Source: Malania oleifera (lineage: Eukaryota > Streptophyta > Magnoliopsida > Santalales > Ximeniaceae). From it: a DNA stretch of 64,000 nt. The position numbers and the translations under genes are program-made. The notes under the pieces were generated by a model that was given only the letters and a program-made list of their open reading frames with translations, was not told where the DNA came from and ran no database searches. Shown here one piece after another: positions 1 to 11,801 of the stretch (its first letter is position 1; every line of letters begins with the position of its first letter). The stretch covers positions 70,792,848-70,856,847 of the forward strand of contig NC_080427.1 of NCBI RefSeq assembly GCF_029873635.1, read 5' to 3'.

Positions 1-938
1 TAGCTTGGTGAGAGTGCCTTAAGTGATTCTTCATTGATTCTCATTGCTAAACTCTCATTAGTTTAGTTGATTGATTGATTTTCTATTGAGAGTTTTAGCC
101 AAATTTTTTTCCCCCAGTTTATTTAATAACTTCATTGTGTGGGGAAAACTTTGAAGCTTGTGAGTCTTGGGATTTGTATTGCAAGACTCCGAGGCTTATA
201 TTTTGATTGTGCTAAAATTATTTTTGACAAGCTTATACTTCAAATATCTCTTGAGTAATATTTTAAGATAATTATTTTTGAGATATTTTGAATACACTTG
301 TTGGAACTCTTTGAAACCCTAGTTGTGGTTCATTAATAATGATACATAGTTTTAGAGATAGATTGATTATACATTGTTGGACTTGTTTGCAAATTGACAT
401 TAGGTTGAGTGACAACATACATTACACTAAGCTTATAGTTCCAATCATGTTGGTGTGCATTGATTGATATAGGAACAAATCTGCTTATTGGAGAAGCACT
501 CATTTTGTCCACACTTTGTATTTAGAAATGGTTGTATTCCAGGTGTTGCCTGAGGGGTTGTTAATCTAGTTCGGAAGGATTGGTTGTAAAGGTTGAGCTC
601 AGCCCTACTTTAATTTGACCAAGTTGTATTAGGTGTCGCTCCACTCGTTAAGTGAGTCGTGGTGTATTCCTTGCGCTTCTGAGCCAAGGTAGGGACATAG
701 GCACATTTGCCGAACCTTGATAACACATATGGTATTCTACTTGTTTTACTTACTTTACTGTGCATGCTTGAGTAATTTACTTGTGAAATTTAATTTCAGT
801 AGCATTTATTGATTCATCTTATTATCTGCCTTATATTGACCCTAGGATTGTGTAATATTGTTGCTGGATATCTGACCTAGGAGAGAAAAATTTTAAATAC
901 CAATTCACCCCCCTATTGGGATTACGGTAAAGTCAACA
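1..938 (+). repeat. 5' LTR of element A (3' part only)
   Basis: This stretch aligns with 22892-23827 almost base for base. It ends CAACA two bases before a primer-binding site, as a 5' LTR should. It includes the conserved block around 681-720 (GGGACATAGG, then GCCGAACC) found in other Copia LTRs in this window. Confidence 0.9.
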
Positions 939-940
939 AT

Positions 941-952
941 TGGTATCAAAAC
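941..952 (+). other. Primer-binding site of element A
   Basis: TGGTATCAAAAC lies directly after the LTR. It differs at the end from TGGTATCAGAGC, the usual complement of initiator methionine tRNA, so it is probably a mutated PBS. Confidence 0.75.
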
Positions 953-1032
953 CTAATTTCTTAGACCTAACTGTTTTCTACAAAAATATCAAAATAGCTC
1001 ATCATACTGAAACCCCTTTTCCTTAAGGACCC

Positions 1033-1953
1033 TCTTCCACACATCATCCTGTTTTGAGCGGTGTGAATTACACTTTCTGGAAACAAAGGATATGCATATA
1101 CCTTCAAACTGTTGATTGGAAGGTGTGGAGAGTTGTATCTAAAGGAAATTTTGTTCCCATGAAAACTAAAGATAAGGTTAGAGTGCCTAAGATAGAGGAA
1201 GAATATACTGATGATGATATGAAAGTTGTATGTATAAATGCAACTGCAATGAATATTTTATACTGTGGACTTGATGTAAATTAGTTTAACAGGGTTATGG
1301 CATGTTCTACTACCAAAGAAATTTGGGATAAGTTAGAAGTCACTTATGAAGGTACTAGAGATGTCAAAGATAGTAGGATTGATATGTTAACCAGTGAGTG
1401 TGAAGCATTTAGAGTGAATAATGGTTAATCCATTTAAAGCATGTACACTCGTTTCACACACATTATTAATTTATTGCATGCATTAGGTAAGACATATCCC
1501 ACGTATGAAATGATTAGGAAAATCCTTAGGCAATTGCCACCAGTTTGGGAAGCAAAGGCTACGGTCATATCTGAGGGTAAAGATCCAAAGGCTATGCCAC
1601 TAGATGAATTGATAGGGTCACTTATCACATATAAGTTAGCTATTAATGAGATACTGAATGAGTATAATAGAATGAGGAAGGTGGCTACTTTTAAAAACGT
1701 GTACTAATACTTCTAATGAGTGCAGTGAACCTAAATCTCAAGATGACAAGGCTATGCTTACTATGAAGTTCAGCAAGTTCTTTAGAAAGAATAGTAGGCC
1801 ATATATAAAGTTTAGAGATTCAGTATCTGAGAAGGGAGAATTCAGAAAAAGAAAAGAAAAATCAAATGCTCCCACGTGTTACAATTGTAAAAAGGTCGGA
1901 TATATAAGACCTGACTACTCGTTGCTAAAAAAAGGAGTCTATTAAAAAGAAGA
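1033..1953 (+). pseudogene. Element A gag, first part
   Basis: This encodes the N-terminal part of a Sirevirus Gag polyprotein, the particle-forming protein. Visible pieces are a WKVWRVVSKGN segment, a UBN2-like helical segment ending near 1707 and a CCHC knuckle near 1881-1920. The knuckle has lost its His and last Cys (both Tyr). There is a stop after LDVN at 1282-1284 and others near 1428 and 1707, so no full protein can be made. The same domains in the same order occur in element M at 39023-39916, which fixes the identity. Solo LTR B interrupts the sequence at 1954. Confidence 0.8.
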
Positions 1954-3825
1954 TGAAACCTAAGGTGTAGTCCCAAGAGGAGGGGTGAATTGGATTATTT
2001 AAAATTCCTGAGAGTCTTTTTTTAAGTTCTTGATTTTTTACAATCTTTTAAAAACTTCTTATATTCTTGTTGATTAGGCAATCCACATAAACACTTACTT
2101 CAACTATTCATTTCGCAACCACAACATACACAACCAATTGAATAACTATTAAAGCCAAACAAACACCATACAAGTAATTAATATTAGCTTTGCAATATTC
2201 AGCAACCCTGTTTATGAATGTGCAAGTCTTGTAGTTGGCCATTGAACTGAAAATTAAAATAACATCCAACCCCTTTTTCAAAATCAAAATTTAAATAAAC
2301 TTTTAGCTAATAGGTTTTGGGTTGTTAACCAATCAACGTACTACCTAGCGGTTTCCACAAAAAAATTGATTAACCAACATATTCCCTTTCGATTTCCGCA
2401 AGCCCAAGAACAAATTAGACTTTTGTTCATTTAACTTCCAATTTGTGTTGTTTTTATGATTGAAAGAATTACAACATCCACACAGCTTATATTTTTCTGA
2501 AATTTAAAGAGAGTAAGGGAAAGAGAGCGACACCACTATTTTTACGAGGTTCGGCTTACCCCAGCCTACATCCTCGCCTTAGATCAACCACCTAAGGATT
2601 TTACTATATCATGTTCCTTCTGGGTGGGAAAAAAAAAAACATTTACAATAACTAACCTCTTTTTTAGGAAGAGAAACCTCTCCAAGCAACAACCTATGCT
2701 TGGTCCAACAATTCAACAATACCTTGAACCGTCAAAGATCTAATAGAAAGGAATGGATATCTGCGTATAAAAACACTCTCAAATACAGAGCAAGTTGTAT
2801 AGGTCAAATCTCAAATCATACTTAAAAACCAAAACTAAATATAAAATGTGAAGCTCAAGGTTTAGAAGTCACCAAAGTTTCTTTCTTATTGATATAAGAA
2901 TGTTAGATGCAACTCAAAATCAGAACCCATTTTTAATTCAGCAAATTCGTAGAGTTTTCCCCTAGCAAAGGTGTGATCAAGTAAGAGTTTTAGGAGAGTT
3001 TTAACATAGAAATCATGTATTGCTTGAATGTATTCTTCATTTTGCAAGGAAGGTATTTATAGACCTTTTTAAAGGAAAAGTTTCCTCATTTAACATGAAG
3101 CATTTAGGTAACTTTTCAAAAAAATATTAAATTATAAAATTAATTTTGAAAATCTTCCATTTAGGTAACTTTTCAAAAAATATTAAATTATAGAATTAAT
3201 TTTGAAAATCTTGCATTTAGGTAACTTCTCAAAAAATATTAAATTATAAAAATAATTTGAAAATTTTCCCACAAGTTTGAAATTCAAAAATTCTCCGCAG
3301 AGTTAGTCGGCTGACTCACTTAACTGGGTCACTTTTTGCACTAGTCAGTAGGTTGGGCAGTCATCTCTTTTCAAATATTTTCTATTTATGATTTTTTTTT
3401 AAATCTAGTTTACTTGAAAATTTTAATTTTAACTTTTCAAAAACATTTTCAAGAGTTTTTTTTTAAGTGTTAGTCTCTAAGTTTCTATATCTTAAGGAGC
3501 TTCACATATCTAAATAGTGATGACTTGAAGTACTTACAAATATCCTTCTAAGCATGATCTCCTTAATCACTAAGTCTTGCATCCTCTTGAGGTTCAGTCT
3601 TTACTTCAAGGTCTGCTTGGCCTTTAAGCTTTTCATGTATCTTTTATTTCTTCAATGTTCTGAGAAGATTTCATTTGGTTGACTTTGATCTCTAGCTTAC
3701 TTTCATGATTAATCGTGAGTGTCCTTTTACTTAGACCTGAATTAAAATCACTAAACAATGCATGTTAAAACATCCTTTATTTTGTTATCATCAAAACAAG
3801 ATTAAGAAGCCTTGTTAGGCCAATA
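1954..3825 (-). mobile_element. Solo LTR B (Sirevirus-type), inserted in gag of A
   Basis: This is a 1872-base LTR in reverse orientation. The LTR ends read TG at 1954 and TA (from CA) at 3825. It is flanked by a perfect 5-bp target duplication GAAGA (1949-1953 and 3826-3830). The sequence on both sides is continuous A gag. There is no internal region, so it is a solo LTR left by LTR-LTR recombination. It shares the antisense block at about 2541-2580 (ACGAGGTTCGGC, CCTACATCC) with LTRs D, S and SG. A 60-base AT-rich unit recurs three times at about 3105-3270. Confidence 0.88.
3105..3270. repeat. Tandem repeat in LTR B
   Basis: About three copies of a unit of roughly 60 bases are visible. Each contains CATTTAGGTAACTT, a run like CAAAAAATATTAAATTAT, and an AATTTTGAAAATCTT-like end. 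Confidence 0.7.
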
Positions 3826-4513
3826 GAAGAAAGCTGTGAAAGCAAGCACCTTGTGGGAAAAACTAAATAGCAGTGATTCTGATTCAGACTGCAGTGATTG
3901 GGAGGTTGCTAACTTGTGCTTGATGGCATGGGGTGATGAGGTATTGTCTTTCTGCTCCTTATCTTCATATTATTAAGAGCATGATTGTGATTCTGATAGC
4001 ATGTCTATATATAAATAACTGCAATATGAATATATTCCTATATCTAAATTATTAAACAAAATGACCAAGGAAAATTATGCTTTGAAAAAGAAATTTGAAA
4101 TTTGGTCAAAACTTTTTGAAATTGCAAAGAAGTCCCATGCCTCGATTCTTAAAGAAAATGATTCGAAAATGGCCGAGCTTGAGAGAAAATTGGAGGACAA
4201 CTCCAAGATTGTTTATAAATTTACTAAGGGCCAATGCAATTTTGAAAAAATTCTTGGGGCCCCAAATAAACTCTTTTAGCAAAGAAGGTCTTAGATTTAA
4301 TGGTATTGAAAATGTGAGATGACCTGATGATTATTTGGGATATTTTACTCGAAAATCAAAATCCCATAACATTCTAGCTAAAGAACCTCGGTGGAGAATG
4401 AAATTTTTTAAATGCAAAAAGATTGGTCACGTTCAGTTTGACTGTCCATTTAGAAATAAGCATGTAAGAATTAAAAAGGTGTGGGGAGTCAAAGGTGAAT
4501 TAGGAACTAACCC
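3826..4513 (+). pseudogene. Element A gag, second part (coiled coil and second zinc knuckle)
   Basis: A gag resumes after LTR B. It encodes an acidic serine/aspartate segment, a Lys/Glu-rich probable coiled coil (4061-4279) and a second CCHC-like knuckle around 4398-4450 (CKKIGHVQFDC). The first Cys of that knuckle is replaced by Phe. Reading frames shift near 4280, where the coiled coil ends in TAG. The matching region in M is 40056-40520. LTR D starts immediately afterwards. Confidence 0.75.
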
Positions 4514-5205
4514 TGAAAGTTAAGGAGTTGTCCTAAGAAGGGGGGTCAATTGGATTATGAAAATTTCTTTTAATTCCTTTCGTGAATTCTTAATCTCTAC
4601 ACAACCAAACCTTATTTGGAAAATTAGTCCACAAACCAGTACTTCAACACAACATAAACAAAATTAGTTTACAATCACACGTTCAACGGAAAATTAATTA
4701 AGTTATAAACCTTTATAAATAAGTGTAAATATGGTAACTTGAATACTTTGTAGATTCAACCAAAATGATCAAAACAAAATACACAAGTTAGATTGATTCC
4801 AACAATGCTTTCATGATCTAGCACTTTAATAACTCAAAGTAATCAATCACAAAATATTCAATCAAGATATGAAATCTAGCTCTTATACAAGTTTCAACTT
4901 TTGTAGCCCTATATATATGAATTTGATTCAAGCCCAACAGAGAATGAAATTGGTCTTTCAAGATGATAAGCAATATAACTTCCACACTCTTCTCAAAATT
5001 TAGATTTCAAATAAACCTCCAGTTAATAGGTTTTGGGTGTTGACCAATCGGCGTACTCCATTATGGTTTTCGCAATTAATATTGATCAACCAACGTACTT
5101 CCTTTCGGTTTCCGCAAGTCCCAAAAAAATTTAATCTTTAGTTTATTTAAAATCTAATCAGCGTAATTTTTATGATTAGGAATTTTAAATCATCCACGTA
5201 GTTGA
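4514..5205 (-). repeat. 3' LTR of element D, distal segment
   Basis: Begins TGAAAGTTAAGG, matching the starts of solo LTRs B and S. It is interrupted at 5206 by Gypsy element C. The sequence on the far side of C (from 11802) continues the LTR, as shown by the uninterrupted D copy near 14035-14060. Confidence 0.8.
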
Positions 5206-6745
5206 TGACTCACTCGAAAAATGAGTAGCTTAGAAGCTATCCCAGGTATAGGAGTTAAGTCGTGTAATATTCAGCCCAAGGGCTAGATCGTCTCCTCAAG
5301 GAATGTGTTTAACCTCAGATTTTATATTTTTCGAATTGAAAATAAAAGTACTGAACTCAATTCAAATTCAGGCTTTCAAGATTGTTTAATTTTACTTTTG
5401 AAAAATTAAATGACACGCAAATTAAACCCTAAAAAATAGCATGCATGGAATTAAATAGCAAAAATGGAAACCCTAAAACTAATCAAGCAAGAATCGAGAA
5501 ACGTGCTAACTAAAAATGGTAACTTAGAACATGGAAGTAAAACACGTAATGCAAACTCAATCAAACTCAAACACACACTAAAAATCGGATCTTTAATCAA
5601 AGCAAGGGCTCAAACCAAAATTTAGTACATTAAACACTTAAATGATACCCAGACAATAATAAAAGATAAAAAAAAAACAGCTAACTTAAAGTCTTTAAAT
5701 CTAATACTAACCTGGATTAAAAGCAAAATATGTAAATAGATTTCAACAATAAAAAAAATAAAATAAAATCACTTAAACAAATAAATAAGTTTTACAAAAC
5801 TTAAATAAATAACTAAATAAAAAAAGAAAATATTCAGTTGCAATTGAATGTAAAAGAAAGAAAAGAAAAAAAAATAGAGTCGTGGCTGGAGCAGTGGGCT
5901 CGTGGGCTGTCCAGAGGCTGCTGGTAGATTGAGGAGTCCTTGGCTGGTGTTGGAGAAGAGGGTCGCTGCTATTTGGTGTGGGAGTGGAGGATGGATGGAT
6001 GTTGTCCTTTACTGTGGAAGGCCGAGAATGGAGTTGCAGCTGGTGCTTCACGATAGCAGTGGAGGTCTAGAATTATGCTGCAAGAAAACAGAGGAGAAGA
6101 TGAGCGGAAGTTGCAGGGGGAGACTCAAAGGACAAAGAGAGGGGAAGAGAACATGGAGCACAAAGAGGGAGATATTGAATGGGAGAGTTCAGAGGAGAAA
6201 AGAAAGAACAAAGAGAGAAACAAGGAAGAGAGGTTGAAGGGAAGGGTAAAGAATGGGAGAGGGGAGCCCACGGGGGCTGCCTACCAATGGAAAGAAGAGG
6301 AGGGGATTTAACAGGGGAAGCTAAGTTGCCCTACACCCACTTTGATGGACCTAACCCAGCAAATTCATATATATTATATTTATTTTCTTTTTTCTTGCTT
6401 CTCTGAACACAGCCTGTTTTAACCCTCATCGAGCCCGTTTTGCTTGAAACTTAAAAAAAATAAGTTGTATATAATCCTTTCCTAATTCTCCAAAAATTTG
6501 AATCATCTTGATCAGAACTTGAACGAAAAAGTTATGCATGAATTACGAATAGGTGCCGATTTTGGTTCTTGGGAATTTTTCTATGATAAAAAATTACCAA
6601 AAATTCATAAATTGTTCAATAAAACTCAAAAATGATAATTAGGGCATTTTTTTAAAATATTGGACATAATTATACATTTAATTTAAAATAAAAGCCCTAA
6701 TGCCCAGATTAAGATGCCTAATTACGCAGTTTTGGCGCGTAATCA
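5206..6745 (-). repeat. 3' LTR of element C
   Basis: On the plus strand it begins TGACTCACTC and ends GCGTAATCA, that is TGATTACGC..GAGTCA in element sense. It pairs with 10251-11801. Around 5880-6330 the plus strand is GC-rich and strongly purine-biased (GAGAGG/GAAGAG), matching 10960-11400 in the other LTR. Plus-strand ORFs there are compositional, not genes. Confidence 0.85.
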
Positions 6746-8425
6746 CACCCCCCAACTAACGTTTTGCTAGTCTCTAGCAAATGACGTGAATAAATTTCAG
6801 GGTAGTGCCCATAACTACGAACTCCAGTGAACATCATATTAATGCACATGTGACACAACCATATCATTTCACATAAAAGAACATAACTGAATTTCACACA
6901 AGCTCGTTCATATTCGATACACATGACTCCGAAGCACGTCACTCATGCAATTTTCATCGTTTATATGTCATTTAAGAATAGTACACTCACATGAAGTTAA
7001 CCAATGGCACAATTCAGAGTTACTGTGGTCATATAAGTCCGAGTATAAACAGGTAAACTCTCGAGGTGTGTGTGATGTGTGTGACTTAGTACACCTAGGA
7101 TACCAGTGGACGCCTACAGAACGGTCGCTTTGACTTAGCCTAATTGGTATACCCTCAAGAACACTCGAAGAAAATGGGTTCACTCATCATATGTGAGGAG
7201 GAGTGTCGCGATCAAACATCCCAAATATTAAAAGAAACAAACGCTAAGTATATGGAGTGGACTAGTCTAGAAAGGATCTAGCCTATCTATGAGGTGTCGG
7301 GTCCTTCACCCAAGCATCTTTTCACCTACTCGCCATATCCAACTGAGACCACCCTAGATCAACTTATTCACAAACTTGTTGTGAATACATCCAAGGCATT
7401 AACCGGTTGAAGAATCTTCATACGTGAAAAATATGTGTTGTGTCCTTGACTCTTTGTGATATTTATGTGGAGCCGAAATTAGCATTTCATTTCATGCTCA
7501 TGTTTATTGCTTATTCTTTCTTCTGCTCATTCTTCATTTTCTATCTTTTCTTGATCAATTAGGGTAATATTAACACTTCTTTTGTAATCTTCAAATAATC
7601 AATGGGAATTGAGCTCGAATAGTGGTCTATGAACAAATTCTATCTCTAGAGGTGGCTCAGCCTTCACATCTTGAGTAAGCTACAAGACCTAGGTTTCTAT
7701 CTCCCTACTAGATGTCACCTCTAGGCTAGCAAATCAAAAATAGAGACTAGTGTACAAGGAATCATCCAAAAAAAAAGGGAATTGACTCTGATTTGATGTT
7801 AACGCTCAAAAGGACGATAAATAGCTCAAGAATATCTCACAAGGTGTCATAGTCGCCACGGGTGTTCTCTCAGTGCTCACAAGAAACCCTAAGTGCAATG
7901 AATCACGTGAATGTGTTTATTCAGCCTCGTGAGATGTCGTGTAAATATAAGAAATTATATTGCCGGATTATCACGAGTGTACTACCAATCAATTCTTCAT
8001 GGAGTCATAAGATCATATAAAGAGAAACTATGCATGATTGACTCAAGTGTGTCTTTCTTAAGTTATATGCAAATATATGAAGGGTATGAGTCAGTGTTAA
8101 GCATGGCATAATGCAGCGTAATTCTTCGGTGCTCTTTCTTCCTTTCTCTCTTTCTTTTTGATTTTTTTTATTTTTTGATAATATAAAACCTGGTATGTAT
8201 ACGTGCACAGTGTCACATGTGAATGCTCACCCCCAAACTAAAGTGGAACATTGTCCTCAATGTAAAAGCATAAGGGAAATAGAAAGGACTATGCACGAGA
8301 AAAGTAAGGCGTACTTGAGTGACGGGGTAATGGAAAAGAAAGACTGAATTACGAGAAAATGGACCTGAAAACTAACTAAAAATAAAATAAAATAAAATAA
8401 AAAGAAGGAAAATAAAAACATCACA
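6746..8425 (-). other. Untranslated 3' interior of element C
   Basis: No coding region is visible in about 1.7 kb between gag and the 3' LTR. The boundary at 6746 reads CACCCCCCAAC, in element sense a G-rich polypurine tract next to the LTR. The first ~500 bases are closely matched by 63488-64000. Confidence 0.7.
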
Positions 8426-10120
8426 ATTATCTGGCAAAGGCTCAGGAGGAATTTCGTCTGGTGGCCACAGGTATATAAACTGCACTGGCGGGTCTCCAAA
8501 TTTGAGTCACCACAATGGATCAGTTTTCATACCTGCACGACAAGCAACCTCAAATGAATTAATATTCATGAAAATACCAAACAATACATGTGCAGATCGA
8601 CCCTCTTGTGCTGACAAGAAAGGGTTTTTATTCAACATCGTGTTCAAGAAATTTGCTTCTTTATGAACTAGTGTTTGAGAGAAGGTTATTGGAACAGTTA
8701 CCTTTAGTACTTCAAAAGCATTAACATTACAAGTTTTACCTGGTTCCTTGAAAATTATACTCCCACTAAACTAGTCACCCTCTTTATCGAGAGTACATAT
8801 CATCTTACCACTGCAGGGATCTGCTTCCACATTGGGCTCCTTGACATTTGATTCATTCGGGAGTGACGGTTCCACGGTTTTCAAGCTCTGAGTATGAGGT
8901 ACCACAGGTGGGTACTCCTTATTGGTATTAGCCTCCTCATTAACTAATTGCTCCGCTTCTAGGCCCGTTTTCTCTGATTTTTCTTTGACCTCTTCTGGTT
9001 CAGCCGTAACTTCTAGTGCTGAGACAACAGGTTGTCTGGCAATGAGCATCTCAGGTTGGGGAACTTCTTTCTCCCTTCTTGGAGTAATGGGGGTCTCTGC
9101 TATCTCAAAGAGAACATTGTGCATTTGTTGTTGTGGCTGCTAGTACTCTTGAGGACTAGGGTGAGGTTCCGCGAGCAATTCTTCCTTTTCTAAGATGTCC
9201 AAATGCATGCTTATCACATTAATGGTGTCTTGCAATTCATTATGATGATCGAATTGAGTTTGCATGAACTGTTAGAGAATGTTTGCCATCTGTGCCATGC
9301 TATCCTCAAGAAATTATGATGGTGTATAGCTCTAAGGGATCTCTTGTGGCTGATATTGAGGTAAAGAGTTGTTTGGGTAATATGGTGGCTCATATGCATC
9401 TCCACCACTGATTAGGCTAATAGGGTGTGTAGTCTTAGGTACTTGAGTGTATTGTGTGTTCCACTGTGAGACTTTTTTAGTTAGGTAGTCAAAAAATGAT
9501 AGTACGTGATCTGGATCCTTGCTGACAGACTCTCCATTAGACATGGATTGGACAAAGTGCTTGCAATCAGGGGTAAGAGCTGTATAAAAACAATTAGCTA
9601 ACCTCTATAAGTCAAACCCATGATGTGGACAAGTTCTTAGCAGATCCTTGAATTGTTCTCAGCTAGCCCAAAATGTCTCGTCATCCTGTTGCACAAAATT
9701 AAGAATCTGTTCCTACAAAAATTGAGTTTTCTGTGAGGGACAAAATGCATGCAGAAATTCACGCTCCATATCAGGACAATTAGTGATTGAGTGAGGTCTC
9801 AAGGAATGAAACCACATCTTTGCCCCATACTGCAAAGTAGCATGAGATAAATTCAGTCTAATAGATTCATCAGTTCTAGCATGAGGGGAAAACATATTGC
9901 CGGTTAACTCAAACTTTGATAAGTGCAGATAAGGGCACTCAGATTCTGTCCTATAGAACTTAGGTAGCAATGACGTTTTCCCATGTTGCATCATGAAATT
10001 AAGCTTTTCATTAGGAAAAACAGTGGAAGAGGAAGCAGTGGCATATTCGAGCTGCAAAAAGTCTAATATCATGCGCGATGCAAGTGCAGCCATATTTATG
10101 TGTTTATTTTTTTTTTTCAA
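8425..10120 (-). pseudogene. gag of element C (Athila/Tat-type Gypsy)
   Basis: This encodes a Gypsy Gag protein. The first open segment, 10120-9713, has the FYRTESECPYLHLSKFE-like hallmark and a W-rich retrotransposon-gag domain. It ends in a stop at 9713. The homology continues through 9544-9332 (NGESVSKDPD...YFDYL-type segment) and an acidic Pro/Glu-rich stretch at 9124-8771 with stops between. It then reaches a D-P-L-W-W-L-K-F-G-D-P-P segment at about 8510-8450. The first Met used (10120) lies in a lysine/asparagine-rich lead-in; MAALASRM further in could be the real start. Family assignment is by recognition of these motifs. Confidence 0.78.
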
Positions 10121-10232
10121 AACTCAATTTTTTCTGTTTTTGTTTTCTTCTTTTTTTTTTTCCTTTTTTTTCATAAAACTAATTAAAATGGCCGGGAAAA
10201 CGCTAATTTGAGATTAAGGCCAACATTCGTCA

Positions 10233-10244
10233 GCAATGGCACCA
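10233..10244 (-). other. Primer-binding site of element C
   Basis: In element sense this reads TGGTGCCATTGC, a few bases after the 5' LTR (which ends at 10251 on this strand). It resembles the TGGCGCC-type PBS of Athila-like elements. Confidence 0.65.
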
Positions 10245-10250
10245 AAAACT

Positions 10251-11475
10251 TAACTAACTCAAAAAATGAGCAGCTTGGAAGTTATCCTAAGTATAGGAGT
10301 TATGTCGTGTAATATTCAGCCCAAGGGCTATATCGTCTCCTCAAGGAATGCGTTTAACCTCAAATTTTACATTTTTCCAATCGAAAATAAAAGTACTGAA
10401 CTTAGTTCAGATTCAGGATTTCAAGATTGTTCAATTTTACTTTTGACAAATTAAATGACACGCAAATTAAACCCTAAAAAATAGCATGCATGGAATAAAA
10501 TAGCAAAAATGGAAACCCTAAAACTAGTCAAGCAAGAATCAGGGCACGCACTAATTAAAAATGGTAACTTTGAACATGGAAGTAAAACACGTAATGGAAA
10601 CTCAATCAAACTCAAACACACACTAAAAACCAGAACTTTAATCAAACTAAGGGCTCAAACCAAAATTTAGTACTTTAAACACTTAAATGATACCCAGACA
10701 ATAAAAAAAAAAAAAAATAGCTAACTTAAAGTCTTTAAATCTAATACTAACCTGGATTAAAAGCAAAATATGTAAATAGACTTCAACAATAAATAAAATA
10801 AAATAAAATCACTTGAACAAATAAATAAGTTTTACAAAACTTAAATAAATAAAATAAAATATTCAGTTGCAATTGAATGTAAAAGAAAGAAAAGAAAAAA
10901 AAATAAGAAAGAAGAAAGAAAGAGAAAAAGAAAGAGAAAGGGAGAAAAAAAAATAGTGTCGTGGCTGGAGCAGTGGCCTCGTGGGCTGTTCGGAGGCTGC
11001 TGGCAGGTTGCGGAGTCTTCAACTGGTGTTGGAGAAGAGGGTCACTGCTATTTGGTGTGGGAGTGGAGGATGGATGGCTATTGTCCTCTGCTGTGGAAGG
11101 CTGAGAATGGAGTTGCAGCTAGCGCTTCACGGCAGCAGTGGAGATCTATAATTATACTGCAAGAAAACAGAGGAAGAGATGGGGGGAAGTTGCAGGGGCA
11201 GACTTGAAGGACAATGAGAGGGGAAGAGAATAGGGAGCACAGAGAGGGAGATATTGAATAGGAGAGTTTAGGGGAGAAAAGAAAGAACAAAGAGAAAAAC
11301 GAGGAAGAGAGGTTGAAGGAAAGGATAGAGAAAGGGAGAGGGGAGCCTGCGGGGGCTGCCTTCCGGAGAGAGGAAGAGATGGGGATTTAACAGGGGAAGT
11401 TAGGTTGCCCCAGACCCACTTTGAAGGACCCAACCCGGCCATGCATGGCCGGGTCACATCAAATTTATATATATT

Positions 11476-11507
<32 letters not shown>

Positions 11508-11801
11508 TTCTTCTATGAACACTGCCTATTTTGACCCTCGTGAAACCCGTTTTGCTCAAAACTCAAAACATAGAATTTGTATATAATTTTTTCCTCTTTC
11601 TTAAGAAATTTGAATCGCCTTGATCAGAACTTGGATGAAAAAGTTATGCATGAATTACGAACAGGTGCCGGTTTTCGTTCCTGGGAATTTTTCTGTGATA
11701 AAAAATTACCAAAAATTCATAAATTGTTCAATAAAACTCAAAAATGATAATTAGGGCACTTTGTTAAAATATTGGACATAATTAGATATTTAATTAAAAA
11801 T
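10251..11801 (-). repeat. 5' LTR of element C, truncated at its outer end
   Basis: It aligns with 5206-6745, but about 75 bases present at 6670-6745 (ending GCGTAATCA) are missing here. Sequence passes straight into D LTR at about 11802. The outer end was therefore lost, and no TSD is expected. A (TA)n tract occurs at about 11467-11500. Confidence 0.8.

Larger units (their letters stand above)
5206..11801 (-). mobile_element. Element C: gag-only Ty3/Gypsy retrotransposon (Athila/Tat type)
   Basis: This is a 6.6-kb reverse-strand element inside the LTR of D. The paired LTRs are 5206-6745 (3' LTR) and 10251-11801 (5' LTR). The PBS (reverse complement of 10233-10244) reads TGGTGCCATTGC, resembling the TGGCGCCGTTGC site typical of Athila elements. 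Gag lies at about 10120-8425. A TTTGGGGGTG motif at about 8227-8236 (antisense) is typical of this group after the coding region. No protease, RT, RNase H or integrase is visible in the 3.5-kb interior, so the element was probably non-autonomous. A related copy occurs at the right edge of the window. Confidence 0.82.

Noticed and set aside
5902..6406. Overlapping plus-strand ORFs rich in Lys, Arg and Glu, and minus-strand ORFs at 11078-11457 and 62764-63025
   Set aside because: They fall in the purine-rich block of the Gypsy LTRs, exist in several frames at once and do not resemble any protein; composition explains them.
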